Below, piece after piece: positions 34,249-46,499 of a DNA stretch of 64,000 bases (position 1 is the stretch's first letter; each line of letters begins with the position of its first letter). Made by a program: the position numbers and the translations under genes. The notes under the pieces were generated by a model. It was not told where the DNA came from. It ran no database searches and was given only the letters and a program-made list of their open reading frames with translations. Source of the stretch: Cinclus cinclus (taxonomy: Eukaryota > Chordata > Aves > Passeriformes > Cinclidae); assembly GCF_963662255.1 (NCBI RefSeq), contig NC_085071.1, forward strand, positions 1,215,201 through 1,279,200. The letters are read 5' to 3'.

Positions 34249-35825
34249 GTCAGAGCTGCTGTCCTTGTGTCTCCAGCTGGGTTTCACTGACACACCGGGG
34301 CTGACAGCTCCCAGGTTTCTTTTATGATTTTAAAACTTTCAAACATTGCCAAAAGCTGATTTCCTCCCCACGTACTGGACAGGAACAAGCCCCAGCACAG
34401 CCCCAAAGCTCCCAGGCTGAGTGGCCACAGTGCAGAGCAACCTGAGCAAAGCTCACCTGAGAAGCCACAATAAATCAGTATTTTTAATATTCTTCCATCT
34501 GGAGGATCAAGCTTCAAAACTTATTCCCAAAGTCATTAATCACACTGCAAAGTGAATCTACAAAGCTCTGTGTTTTCCTGGATTTTGGAGATCGAATTCC
34601 AGGACTTTCAGGGTGATACCTTTGGAGTGTGTGGTTTCTGTGTCCATAATGACATCAAATATCTTACAGGACATTTATGTCATAGCTCAGCTGGTACCAC
34701 TCTGCTTCTTCCCCCATTCTCCAGGGGGGAATTCAAACAGAGGACTCTGGATATTTTGTCTCTGATGGGAAGATTAGACACTGGATTGGGAAAATTATTC
34801 CAGTTTAAAGCTGCTCTGCACAGTCCAAACCCCAACAAACAACAGGAACTTTGACTCCGGTTGTCTCAGAGTGAGGCAATTTTACAGAAACCACGCAGGT
34901 AATTAATGATCTCATCAGGAATTTCCATTCCCAGAGTAGAGTATGGGAGCTTTGGTATAAATTTAGCCATCCAAGTTTTTATTGGATTTTTGTACCATAC
35001 TTCAAAGTCTTAAAAAGCTCCAAAAATTCGCTGTCCTTGTTTGCCATGATAGAGATGGAAATCTTATAAATTACATTATTATAATTTTCCTTTTATCTCA
35101 TATACACCCTTACATTCTGGTTCTGCACAATCTTCATAACATCCTTCAGATCCTATAAATTGTGTCTTTAGTATGGAACAAAGCAGTGAGGAGAGAGATA
35201 CCAGGGGTGAAGCAGGAGGCAAAGGGAATCAGTCAGACCTTTTATGTTCATTAAAAGTGTTGCTGGAGCTGGATTTATTATTATGTTGTCAACTAAATTT
35301 TGTTGGCACCCAAAAGTACCTCGGAACACTTTAAACACTTTGGCAATAACTGCCTCAAGTGTCACTGTGAGCGTGTGAGCCTGTGACACTTTTATAAGAA
35401 CAGTGACAAAATAGAATCATCCCTAGAGGGAAAAACTGCAGCAGCACAGCGGGGAGGGGGAGCAGCAGCCTCAGAAAATCCAGCAAGTCCCAGGTCTCAG
35501 GGAGGGGAGGGGGACACGGGGACCAGGCTGGCTCATCCCAGGGCTGGGTGACCACCAGGGCTTGGGTGTGAGGAGCAGTTGGTTTTTTTCTTGGAGCAGG
35601 GACACAGCTGGAATTCAGGGGAAGGAGGCAAGGATCCCTCTTCTCCCTGCCTGTTGCTGCAGAGTTCACTGGAATCTCAGCTCCAGAGGAAACAGGGAGG
35701 GGAAATCCAAGGGACACAATGTGCCTTTGGCACAGCCAGGGAGCCAAAGCAAAGCCACAACACCTGGAAAGATTCTGGGCCTCCAGGCACCCCAAAGCTC
35801 AGAGGGAAGAGCTGGGAAACCAAGG
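34249..35825. other. Unannotated sequence, no gene seen
   Basis: Relatively AT-rich, especially 34900-35400, with no recognised gene. A tRNA-like string, TAGCTCAGCTGGTACC, near 34683 is not part of a tRNA fold. Confidence 0.4.
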
Positions 35826-35950
35826 CTGGGTTGGGTTGGAAGTGACCTCAAACTCATCCAGTGCCACCCCTGCCATGGCAGAGACACCTCCCACTGTCCC
35901 AGGCTGCTCCTAGCTCTGTCCTGGGGCACTGTCTGGGATCCAGGGGGATC
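35826..35950 (-). mobile_element. CR1 LINE 3' tail, short
   Basis: Antisense CR1: GGGTTGGGTTGGAAGTGACC, GTGCCACCCCTGCCATGGCA, CCCACTGTCCCAGGCTGCTC. About 125 bp, 5'-truncated in the region that follows GGGATCCAGGGGG. Confidence 0.87.
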
Positions 35951-36034
35951 CATCTGTGAGCAGAGCAGTTGGATCCTCCAGCCTGTGGAGCACCAGCCTC
36001 TAGAGCAGTGAAGGTGCTCACTCACCTCCCACTA

Positions 36035-36037
<3 letters not shown>

Positions 36038-36076
<39 letters not shown>
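36038..36076. repeat. (ATC)13 microsatellite
   Basis: Thirteen perfect trinucleotide units. Confidence 0.98.
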
Positions 36077-36077
<1 letters not shown>

Positions 36078-37644
36078 GTAATTAACAGCTCCCTGACCCA
36101 CAGCCTCCTGCTCTCCCCAGGAACTTTGGGCAGACTCCAAACATCTCCACAGCCTCTCCAAAGCCACCCTTGGCACCAGCACCCACTCCCAGGACTAAGG
36201 GACAAGGTCCTTTAAGGGACACCCTGGGCTCCAGGCCCTCCAAGGAAGGCTCAGATCCCTGCGGGCCCCTCCACCCTCCCAGGAATGCAGGAGCAGCTCC
36301 CCAGATGAATCCCTGGAGGCTCCAGGTGCCTGCATGGAAATTCAGGCTGCCCTGGCTCCCTGGGTGCCTCAGGAACATGGGGCACCCAAAGAATGGGGCT
36401 GGTGGCCACAGCAGAGCCTTCCCGTGGCCTAAAGCCACCCAGGGACTGGGTACAGGAAAGGTGAGACAAATTCAGGCTCTGGCTCAGCACCTGCAGCCTT
36501 GGCCACCTCTTTGTAACCAGATTTCCCTCTGTGGGTGCAGGGAGGAAAATAAAGCAAATCCTGAGGAGCCCCTTGTGCCCGACAGCAGCAGCTGCACAAA
36601 GCCAGGGCCCACCCTGAGGGGGGAAACTGCTTTTTGGAATGAAAGCTCCTATAAATGTGTCCATTATCCTAAACAGACATTTTAAGGACAGGACTTGTGG
36701 CCTTTCCCCACTGTGTTTTCAGAGCTTTTACACATCATTTTACTTAATATAAAACTCTCCCACCTTGCTTTTGCCATTTAACATCTCAAATTTCTGCTTT
36801 GTTTTCCAGCTGATGCGTTGCTACCAAATTTTTCCTCTTTATCTCAGCCTGGAGCCCATTTGCAGCACAGAATAAAACTTTCACCCTCCAAAGGAGCAAG
36901 TGAAAGGCAGAGAGGGCAGAAATAACCTTTCCAAATGACCAAATGCAACAGAGGCATCCAATTTGCTTGCCTTGCAAGTTGAAAATCCAGGGGGTTCAAA
37001 GTCCTTCTGTGCTGCAGAATGGGGGAAATTAGGCTTGACCTTCAGCTTTTCAATTCAGGAGGGGATTTGGGAGCCTCCAGCAGGTTCTGTCCTGCTGTGA
37101 CTTATCACAAATGGACCCTTAAGCGTCCCAAACACCAATTTCCCCTTGGCCCCAGCCTGAAAAGACAAATGCTTCAAATTGCATCACGTTAAGGAGCTGG
37201 AATCTATATTTTTCTTCTCTCTCAGAGTAAAGGTCAGAATGTATAGAGTGGTATTTTTTGAGAAATACAGACTCTGTCACTGACTCCAGCAAAATTTCAG
37301 TTGTGAGGGTGTCCCTCTGCAGGGACTGGGAGTCCTGAAGTTCAGCAGAACTTTGGGTTTTCTTCTTGAAGTGCTCGATAAATGCTCTGTAAAAGGATTC
37401 AAGGGGGTGAATTGGTGTGGATTTTGTTGACTCCAACACCTTCCATGTCTCAAATCCTTTGTGTTTAGGCCTGTACTGGCTCTCAGTGCAGGCAGGTGAT
37501 GAAGGGGAAGGTGCAGAGATGGGAACTGTCCTCAGGAGGCACCTCCAGCACGGGAGGTTGGAACCCAGCCTGGCAGGATTTAGGACAAGCTCAGAGCTGT
37601 CCCTGGTTTCCCAGAGCTTTCCCCTGATTGTTGGGGAAAATCAG
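36077..37644. other. Unannotated sequence, no gene seen
   Basis: No exon, RNA gene or transposon was recognised. Confidence 0.4.
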
Positions 37645-37653
37645 ATTATTATT

Positions 37654-37702
<49 letters not shown>
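37645..37702. repeat. (ATT)n/(AAT)n microsatellite
   Basis: A few ATT units followed by about 15 AAT units. The array abuts the 5' truncation point of a sense CR1, an unusual position since CR1 microsatellites normally form at the 3' end. Confidence 0.97.
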
Positions 37703-37912
37703 TTCAGCCTAGAGAAGAGAAGCTTTGGGGATTTCAGTGCAGCCTTCCAGCTCCTGAAGCAGCTGCAAGAAAGGTGAAGAACTTTTTACAAGGGCCTGGA
37801 GTGGCAGAACAGGGGGAATGGCCTTACACGCAAGGGGAGGAGGTTTAGCTGGGATATTGGGAATTCTCGGTGGGGAGGCCCTGGCAGAGGTTGCCTGGAG
37901 AAGCTCTGAGGG
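37703..37912 (+). mobile_element. CR1 LINE 3' fragment, older subfamily
   Basis: Sense CR1: TTCAGCCTAGAGAAGAGAAG, CAGCCTTCCAGCTCCTGAAG, ACTTTTTACAAGGGCCTGGA, GAGGCCCTGGCAGAGGTTGC. It represents an earlier portion of the 3' region than most copies here and lacks the 3' end. Confidence 0.85.
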
Positions 37913-40819
37913 TCCTGAGTGACTTCTCAAGATGAAGAGATTGATGACCTCAGAATTCTCAGCCAAGAGGAGTTCAGCACCCAGATGGAATCATTTAAAT
38001 CCCAAACTCCAAGCTCCAAGGAAAAAAGCCCTCCCAGCCCACTTGGCACCAAGTTTTAAAACAAGTTTTTTATGATCATCATCATCACCTGCCCTCCACT
38101 GAACTCATCCTTTACCCCCAAACTCATGAGACCTTCCCCACTTAATAAACCATCATGTGTAAAAAAAGTCACAAAAATTGCAGAGGGGAAAAAGCAGCTC
38201 AGTAAAAACTGAGTGTTTTCTTTCCAATCATGTAGCCTTGGGACATCTTCCATAATTCGTCTCTGTCTGCATTTTAACTACCTTGAGGATAACTCTCTAT
38301 CATCCCCTTGGATTTCTGAGCTTTTAACCCTCTGATGGTACCCAGTGATGGTTAAAGGGCTTTAAGAACCTGGTTTTTTTTTTAAGGGGCACAGCTCTGC
38401 CTCCACTCCTAAAAGCTTCAGCACTGCAATTTAACCACTCTGCTGAAACATTTTAGCTGTGGCTCTGCTAAGTGGTAAAAAATCCACTCTGAACTGCTCA
38501 CAAGACATCTCTAAACACCCCAAGCCTCCTGCAAGCCTCCTGCCCCCACTTCTCTTTAAGTCTTTTCCACTTCCAAAAAGAACCCCACATGAACAGCACT
38601 CCCCTAATGGGTTTTTTGGCTGTTTCATAGCTGCAAAGCTCTAAATTTGAGTACATGTGGTCTCCAGAGCTGCCTCTGGAGCTGGCTCCTGTGCACAGCT
38701 CCGTGTCCCTGCTGGGATTCCTGCTGGCTGCTCCAAGGATTGTCAGTCCTGGTGCCCAAGCACAACCAAACCAACCCTCATGGCATTTCCACAGCTCCTG
38801 TCATGCCTGAGAGCAATTCTGGGTTCAAAGCTTGGTGAAACCACAATCCCAACCTCTCCCCTCTGCCAGGCCTCTCCCAGCTCCCCCCTCCAGGGAATTT
38901 TTCTGCTTTTACATTGTGTCATCTTTGGACTGGTACTTCCCACTTATTTCCCTTGCTGGGCTGCTGTAGAATAACATCCAGGAATACAGCTCCAATTCCC
39001 TCTCTCCCTTCTCCTCATTTCCTTGGAAATTCCTGTTCCTGAGCCACAGCGGGCCCAGGATCCGATTCCTGGAGCAACAGAAGATGTTTGGTAACACCCC
39101 TACAAGCCTTTGCTTACATCTCCATCCTTGTTTTCCTCATCTAATTAGTGGTGCAGAGAATTAAACCTCAGCCTTCAAGGCCAGGAGCTCCCCATGAGAG
39201 CAATCCAGCTCTAATACTGTTTAAATATGAAACAGCTCCTGTCCCGGCTGGAGCTGGGGAGGCAGAATCCACAGAAATTGTAATTACTGGGGGTGATTAA
39301 CAATTGCAAGTTACTGTCAGGGAGTGCAGAGCTGCTTTAGGAAATCCTCGAGGGGCAGAGAGAACAACTCCATGGTGGAAGGGGGGAAGCTGGTTCTGGA
39401 AAATGTTGAACAGATTTGCCAGCACAGCTGTGACCCAAGGGTGACGAAAGGGACAACACCCAGCAAGGGAACCCAGGTTATCCCTGCTGCACCCCTCAGG
39501 AAGGGTTGAGGGATCCTAAATGGATCCAGCCCAAAACCCTGCCCGGGGGGATCACACAGCAAACACCTCCACACTGATCCCAAATGGATCCAGCCCCAAA
39601 CCCTGCCCAGGTGTGCCCCAGCCTGGCTGCAGGGGTGGATCACACCACACCTTGTGGCACCTCCACAGGCCTGGCTTTGTGTGCTTCTTGAATTGGTCTG
39701 GTCCTGCTAAACCTCACTTGAGGGCTCCAGTCCAGTGCCAGGAGCAGCTCCTGCTGGGCAGCAGCTCCAGAGCAGCCCTGGCTCTGCCTGCTCCTCCCTC
39801 ACTCCTTTTCCAAGCTGAATCCACACCCAGATGGCTGTCATAGGGTGAAACCACTGCAGGCCACCTCACCCTCTTGTCCTTCCCTTCCTGAACTAAAATT
39901 CTTCTTTAGGAAAGAATTTCAGAGCACAAAGGGAAAGTGCACAAGGGTGAGCAAACCCCACATTTCCCAGCATCATGAGGGTGAGTTGTGTTTGATTATT
40001 CATTTCCTTCTGTCCAGCATTCCATAACCTTCAACTTCCCCTGGACACAAAATATTCTCCTTCACCTCAGACAGTTTAGGGTTAAGGTTTCAGACATAAA
40101 AGTGAGCAGTAACCACACAATCCAATACCAGTAATCCAAAACCCATAAAACAAAGGTTATGACCATTTTAAAGACTCTGAATCCCTTGTTCCCAACTTTA
40201 ACTGGGAGTCAGGGCTGCCCATCCCTTTCATGGACATAATCCAGACAGGCTGGGAGCTGCTGGATTCCACAAATCCCAGTGTCCAGGGGGCCTGCCTGTT
40301 CCATATGATTTTTTCTCTTCCATGCCAGCAATGCAGAGATGCCTGAGTGAGCATTAAACCAACAAACAATCCTGCAAAGTATCCACAGACCCCCAGGAAA
40401 ACTGCTGGCTGTTTTATTCCCACATTTTCCCCTGCAAATCACAGCTAATCCTTGCAGATTTATTGAGATTACAGCCTCCTGCAGCTGAGGGTTGCTTGCA
40501 GGGAGTATTTACAGATCAGCACAGCACATTCCCCTCCTGGGAACTGGAAAAGAAGCAAAGGAAAATCCCAGCAAAGACTAGGGAATGGAGAGGATTTGTG
40601 GCAGGGGTCTGGGTGGAATTCATTGGCCTGAAAATGCTGCTGATTTGGTCGCATTCAAAAAATGTACAAAAATAAAAGTAACAGCTTTGGATGTGTTTTC
40701 ATAGCTCTGGTCAGAAGGGATTCAGTGAAGCTGGGAAAGAATCCATTTCTATCCCACTCTGTTGCCTGGGAGCAGGCACAATCCCACGATTCCAGAGGAT
40801 TTGCATCCTTTAGGTGACT
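37913..40819. other. Unannotated sequence, no gene seen
   Basis: No gene was recognised. It holds the 66 bp duplication at 39511-39670. Confidence 0.4.
39511..39670. repeat. 66 bp tandem duplication
   Basis: GATCC(T/C)AAATGGATCCAGCCC followed by AACCCTGCCC occurs at about 39511 and 39577. Matching GGATCACAC segments follow in both copies. Two copies, imperfect. Confidence 0.75.
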
Positions 40820-41075
40820 CAGGCAGCAAATGCAATTTAATGCAGACAAGTGTAAAACGCTGAGTCTGGAGGGACAAAGCAAGGAGCGAGTGCAGCTTAA
40901 TGGGAGCAGGGATGTGGCTGGGAAGGAGGATGGTGAGGGTGGTGATGAGGGTGATGATGGCCAGGAGGGGATTTATGGATTTGTGAGGAAAAATCCTGCA
41001 GCCACTGACACCCTCCTTATCAGCACAGAGCAGGAACTGAGCACTGTTATTGCAGCTGTCCTCCAAAAAGGGACA
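40820..41075 (+). pseudogene. Possible decayed CR1 reverse-transcriptase C-terminal region
   Basis: The translated stretch starting near 40830 reads QFNADKCKTL, close to the FN..KCK.L motif found near the C-terminus of CR1-type ORF2 proteins. Downstream the frame degenerates into Gly/Asp-rich sequence with no other clear motif. Length and similarity are too small to be sure. It would be a non-functional fragment. Confidence 0.35.
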
Positions 41076-41079
41076 GTAA

Positions 41080-41176
41080 GATACAGGATCATTGACCCAA
41101 AGTGATAGAGGATCATTGATCCCCGTGTGATACAGGATCACTGATCCCCATGTGATACGGGATCCCTGATCCCAGT
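41080..41176. repeat. 24-25 bp tandem repeat, four units
   Basis: Units have the form GATACAGGATCA.TGATCCCC followed by .TGT. Four consecutive imperfect copies. Confidence 0.88.
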
Positions 41177-41227
41177 TATGACCTACAGGTCTGTAGGAGG
41201 TTTTCTCTGCAATTGTTGTCCCCTAAC

Positions 41228-41585
41228 CATGTTCAGCCTGCAGGAAAGGTTTTAGGGTGACCTCATTGTGGCTTCCAGGGCCTGAAGGGGCTCCAGGAGA
41301 GCTGGACAGGGACTGGGGACAAGGCACGGAGGGACAGGACACAGGGAATGGCTTCCACTGCCACAGGGCAGGGCTGGGTGGGATCTTGGGAAGGAATTGT
41401 TCCCTGGCAGGGTGGGCAGGGCTGGGATGGAATTCCCAGAGCAGCTGTGGCTGCCCCTGGATCCCTGGCAGTGCCCAAGGCCAGGTTGGACACTGGGGCT
41501 GGAGCAGCCTGGGACAGTGGAAGGTGTCCCTGGGGTGGCACTGGGTGGGATTTAAGATCCTTTCCAGCCCAAACCATTCCATGGT
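41228..41585 (+). mobile_element. CR1 LINE 3' tail, young subfamily
   Basis: Sense CR1 from TTCAGCCTGCAGGAAAGG through GGGCCTGAAGGGGCTCCAGG to the 3' end TTTCCAGCCCAAACCATTCC. It has the diagnostic CACGGAGGGACAG and TTCCCTGGCAGGG forms. The block corresponding to the CTGCCATGGCAGG of other copies is shortened. No coding part remains. Confidence 0.93.
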
Positions 41586-42961
41586 TCCCTGATTATGTGA
41601 CTGCCATCCCCACTCTCACCAAAGTACATTTTTATGCTCCTTTCAGACAAACAACTCCATTAGCACCACAACCCCCCCAGCTGAAAGTTCCCCTTTTGTT
41701 CAGAATCCCCCAGCACAGGTCTAGAGTGTTTCCTGATTGGGGCCAGGTCTGGCTGCTCCTCTCCAGTTAAAGACAAGTGGTTTCCATCATTTTGTGTTCT
41801 CTGAAGGAGGAGGATGAAATCAAATCAGGGCCTGCAGCCTGAGCACTGAAACACTCCCTGCCAATCACCAGAGCTGCTCCAGCAGCAGAAAATGCCACTT
41901 TTCCCTCTCCAAAGAGCCCTTGTAGAGCCTCCATATAAAATCAGACCTGAAAAGGGAACAATACCAGGAAAAGGTTCAGGGAGATGAAGGCACAAACTGA
42001 AGAGCTTCAGTGCAGAGCTGATGTTGAGAAAAATGTGGATAAGGGGGAAAAATTGAGTTAAATGAAAGTTTTCTGGGGTTTGTTAAACCACAGCATCCAG
42101 AGGGTGAATTTCTACACAAGTTCACCCTCAGAACAATCCTGCTACAGGTTTCAAAGCATTCACAAATTACAAGGACAACCAGGTCCTAACAGGAGCTTTC
42201 TGGGCAAATCACAGATGGGGAAGGAGGTTCAGGAACCACCTGGAGGGACAAAGAGCCCTTGGAGATTGCTCTGGCAGGAATTTGTCTCATCTGCACTTCA
42301 GCAATGGAAGCCCTTGTGGAAAGTAGAGTTTCCAGCTGCCCTGTGCACACCCAGAGCTGCCTGAGCAGCTGTGGTGAGCTGTGGTCCTGAGCTATCTGAA
42401 TTCCAGGAATTCCAGGATTCCAGGAATCTGTGCTCCAATGTCACCCTGGCACCTCCCAGCAGCATCTGCAGCTGCATCTTGGGTTAATCATTTGTAGCAG
42501 GTTTATATCTGCCAATAGATCCGTGCCAGAGAGATGGAAAGTTTTATGTGCTTTAATTTTCATCCTGCTTTATAGAAGGGACAGAACAATAATGAAAAAT
42601 TGGAAAAATGATTGAAAAAGAGAGCAGCTGCTCTGAAAAGGGAATGGGGGATTCAGGAGTGTAGGAGGAAAGTTGTTGTGCTCAGAGCTTCAGGAGAACC
42701 AGGGCTGCCTGATCTCTAATTACCTCTCTATTTTGGCTTACTGTGATACAAACAAGGGTAAAAATAGCACCCTAAGTGATGTTTCCCATTATTTCCCTCC
42801 AGAAAAGTTCTGGGGAGTGGGAATCACTCCCTGTGTCCTCCCATGAAGCTGAGCCTGCCAGAACACCTTTCTTCTGGGATCTACAACCTTCCCAAAATCT
42901 GGCTTTGGATGGGCCTAGAGAACTCAGGGGCTCCAAAATGCCCATTTTAAGGAGTTATCTG
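41586..42961. other. Unannotated sequence, no gene seen
   Basis: No gene or repeat was recognised beyond short AATTCCAGGAATTCCAGG tandem triplication near 42399-42428. Confidence 0.4.
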
Positions 42962-43352
42962 GGAAGAGAGGGCAGAAAAAGGCTGGGAGGGTTGGGATTT
43001 TTAAGCCTGGAGAGAAGCTTCAGGGTGACCTGAGTGTGGCCTGAAGGAGCCAAAAGAAAGAGGGAGAAGGACAGTGGGGACAAGGCACGGAGGGACAGGA
43101 CACAGGGAATGGCTTCCACTGCCACAGGGCAGGGCTGGGTGGGATCTTGGGAAGGAATTGTTCCCTGGCAGGGTGGGCAGGGCTGGGATGGAATTCCCAG
43201 AGCAGCTGTGGCTGCCCCTGGATCCCTGGCACTGCCCAAGGCCAGGTTGGACACTGGGGACAGCCTGGGACAGTGGGAGGTGTCCCTGCCATGGCAGGGG
43301 TGGCACTGGGTGGGATTTAAGATCCTTTCCAACCCAAACCATTCCAGGAATC
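42962..43352 (+). mobile_element. CR1 LINE 3' tail, young subfamily
   Basis: Sense CR1 starting near AGGCTGGGAGGGTTGGGATT, with the GACAAGGCACGGAGGGACAG block and the 3' end TTTCCAACCCAAACCATTCC. It lies 1.4 kb from the copy at 41228, in the same orientation and with the same diagnostic bases. The two may come from the same source lineage or have exchanged sequence. Confidence 0.93.
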
Positions 43353-44197
43353 CCTGTGGTGTCCAAGACCCAGAAATTTTGTCACATCTAAATCCTTTAT
43401 TTTGGACCTGTCATGGTTTCCACCTTCATTTGTTTATCAAGGCTGAGCTTCCTGGATTTGATGTCGATCCTCATTTTCTGCAAAGAATGAATTTCCCAGG
43501 AATTCTTCAGAGTAAGCTTCCCTATTTCACTTGCCAAAGTTACACCTGAATCCCCTGGGATTCCTTAACCTGGAATCAGCTGCCACACAGCCCTGCCAGG
43601 AAATTGGGATATCGGTGAACCTGGGGCTGGGAAGAGCTTTAATGCATTCCAGGGAGGCTGCACCCAGGTGTGGAATTACACAAACCTGTGCAGTGAATAA
43701 ACCATTCCCTGCCATTGTGTCACTCCAGAAACCCCCAATTACCTGGACAGGGATCTCACATTCAGCAGGAGCAGAACAACAAACTGTGCCCTGAAGCTCA
43801 GCTTATGGCAGGGCTTCAAATGGCCTCTTCTGTGGGAAGGCAAAGTTCCTTCTGTGCTGCAGTCTTTGTTAAATGGAGTCATTGGAGCTCTGAATTCCCG
43901 AAGCACAGAACGATTGGATCTGTCCTGAGCAGTCTGGGTCACATCACCCAGCTCTTCTCTACCAGAACTGAACTGCCCAGAACTGCGTCCAGAATGGGAT
44001 CATCCCTGAGCAGCTTCCATGCCCCTCTCCTCCTCACCCCGTTTGTTCTGCCTTTATCATCCCAGCTGGGGGCTCTGTGCTGTGCCTCAGAGCTGGACAC
44101 CCAGAGCTGGACACTCAGAACTGGACACCCAGAGCTGTCCCTCACCTTCACTGGTCACCCGTACCTTCCCCAAACTCAGGTGGTGATGTCACAGAGC
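43353..44197. other. Unannotated sequence, no gene seen
   Basis: Contains a 14 bp tandem repeat at 44086-44133. No gene was recognised. Confidence 0.4.
44086..44133. repeat. 14 bp tandem repeat
   Basis: About 3.4 copies of GAGCTGGACACCCA with few changes. Confidence 0.85.
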
Positions 44198-44475
44198 CAT
44201 GGGTTCATGGAATGGCTTGGAAGGATGGGAATCCTCACCTCATTCCACCCCTGCCCTGGGAATGGAGGAGAGGGAGGGAGTTGTGCAGAGCCACAGGGGA
44301 CCCCCTGATCCCCCTTTTCTCCAGGCTGAGCCCCTTTCCAGCTCCCTCAGCCAATCCTGAGGCTCCAGCTCCTTCCCTGGCCACGCTCCAGCCCCTCCAG
44401 GTCCTTCCCGTGAGCTGGACACAGCCCCCAGCACCACCCAGGACTTGTGGAGCCATTCTCGAGCAGTTCCTTGGA
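44198..44475 (-). mobile_element. CR1 LINE, internally deleted, old
   Basis: Begins with the CR1 3' end (TTCATGGAATGGCTTGGAAG, then CCTCATTCCACCCCTGCCCT). It then jumps to the upstream CR1 block TCTCCAGGCTGAGCCCC and GCTCCAGCCCCTCCAGGTCC. The middle of the tail is missing. The remainder is diverged. Confidence 0.7.
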
Positions 44476-45745
44476 GTCCCTGATGGCCACAAGCAGCCCC
44501 CAGGTAAGCCAGTGTCACCTGCTGGGACACTCCGCTGTCCCTGGGCCACCCTGCTGCACCAGCCAGGGCCTCCTGCCCCTAGGCAGGGCTGGGACATTTT
44601 CCCTTCCTGGAGAAGGTGGGACACGGGTCCTGTCCCATCCCATCTCTGCACCAGCCCCTTTCCTGCTCTCCCAAACCCTGATGGGTGTGGGCACAAGAAA
44701 AACTCTGGCCTGGGAGCTGATTTTGCTCCTCTGGGATGGCACAAACTCTTACCCAGTGTTTCTTTATGGAGCTGTCCTACCTTGGGAAGGAACTCAGTTA
44801 CTGAGGTAGGCAGTGTGAAAATCTTCTCATTTTAGGGAGCTGCAACGTCAGACTCCGACATCTCCCATCGTGTGACCGTGGCCAAGGGTGGGGATTGATG
44901 TTCCATTTCTGGGAGCCACATGGTATGAAAGATTCTGTTTTCACAAATAAATAAATAAATCTCAGACAGTTTTCTGGGTCTTTGGGAAAAGAAACTGGAA
45001 GGCTGACTTGGAAGCATCCAGACAAAAAGAAAGAAATGCAAATAAATATTTCTTTGTGTTCCCTGATTTTTAGCCTCATCTTAGTTTTTTCAGCAAGACC
45101 TAGCTCATGAATTTGACTGCTTGTGACTAAAATTTCTGCTCTGTGCCATTCTAGTGGCACAGGAAAGCCCCACAGTGAGCACCAAAAATTGAAACTTTTC
45201 CTTTAAAACAGCCTCATATTGCTGGAGTGCTAAAACTCTGTCAGTGATATATTTATATATATCTCTAAATAAGCAGCTGGTCAGCTGTATTTAAAATATT
45301 CAAAGTAATTCTCTACTTAGCACTTCTATCTTGAAGTTATAAAGTAAGGTTGGCTGGCTGCTGACATTATTGAATTTCAAATAAAGAGACTCTGGAAGGC
45401 TGCTGGAGTGGGGTTTTTTTCCTGCATTCTCTTAAAAACACCTTGACAAATTAAACCAAGTTGTCTTCGGGTTCTCAGCTCAATGCAGCACAGGCACATC
45501 TGAGCAGCTCCTGCTGATGGGGTTGCAAATAACATGGAGATTCCTGGTTCCACCTCAAACTTTACACTTATCCAGGCAGCTCTAGGAAACCAACATCACA
45601 TCCATGAATATTTGATTTTTAAAATACAGAAAGACACAAGAAGAGGAGAGAGAAATCTATAAATGAGTGATATTTGTGATGAAATTGATGGATATCAAGT
45701 TTTCCCCCAGGGGAAGGAAAGACTTTGATGTTGGTCATGTCATGG
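44476..45745. other. Unannotated sequence, no gene seen
   Basis: AT-rich between about 44920 and 45420, with TATATTTATATATAT near 45247-45263. No gene was recognised. Confidence 0.4.
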
Positions 45746-45972
45746 AGTCAGAGAATCCTGGAATAATTTGTGTGGGAAGGGATTTGAAAATCATCTATGG
45801 CAGGGACACCTCCCACTGTCCCAGGCTGCTCCCAGCCCCAGTGTCCAGCCTGGCCTTGGGCACTGCCAGGGATCCAGGGGCAGCCACAGCTGCTCTGGGA
45901 ATTCCATCCCAGCCCTGCCCACCCTCACAGGGAAGGATTTATCCCAAAATCCCACCTAACCCTGCCCTGCTT
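45746..45972 (-). mobile_element. CR1 LINE 3' tail
   Basis: Antisense CR1: GAGTCAGAGAATCCTGGAAT, GGCAGGGACACCTCCCACTG, CCTTGGGCACTGCCAGGGAT, GGGAATTCCATCCCAGCCCT, CCCTCACAGGG. 5'-truncated at about 45972. Confidence 0.92.
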
Positions 45973-46499
45973 CAGCACAGTCCTCACAGGGATGGAAGCA
46001 GAGACTCTCCACGTGTCCCCTGTCCCTGTCTCTGCTGGGACGATGCTGGGGGCAGGGCAGGGACAGATGGGGCTTTGTCCTGGCCGTGGCTCAGCTTCCA
46101 GCAGCCCTCGGTCGCTGTCTGGGGTTGGAGGTTCCAGCACGCTCGTGTTGTGTCAGTATGGGTCATAAAGTTCTCCAGGCCTTTTATCCATCTCCTGCAA
46201 GGTCTGACTACGGCTGATAAGGGATTCCAGAGCCTGGCTCTGCACCCAGGGAGCACAAAAGCCTTTTATGAGTTTTACATTTCCCGGCTGTTAATTTCAT
46301 GAGGCCACGGGATGGAGTAAAACACCAGGAGGCCGCAGGTTTTGTCAGGCTCCTCACAGCCATAAACTCCCCTAACAAGTCCACTGAGCATTTCTTATCT
46401 CATTTGCCTGCTCCTCTGGGGGTCCCTCCCTGCCTATTCCTTGTCTCCTAAAGGAGAGGATGAGAATTTCTCTTTCCACTGAGGTGCTGGATCCAACTC
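45973..46499. other. Unannotated sequence, no gene seen
   Basis: No repeat or exon was recognised. Confidence 0.4.

Noticed and set aside
34679..34715. tRNA-like string TAGCTCAGCTGGTACC
   Set aside because: It resembles a D-arm, but no acceptor stem, anticodon arm or T-arm GGTTC(G/A)A box is found at the right distances.
44077..44835. 252-codon ORF, and a GT-donor-like site at 44506
   Set aside because: Much of it lies on a decayed antisense CR1 (44198-44475). The splice-like signals coincide with CR1-derived sequence.
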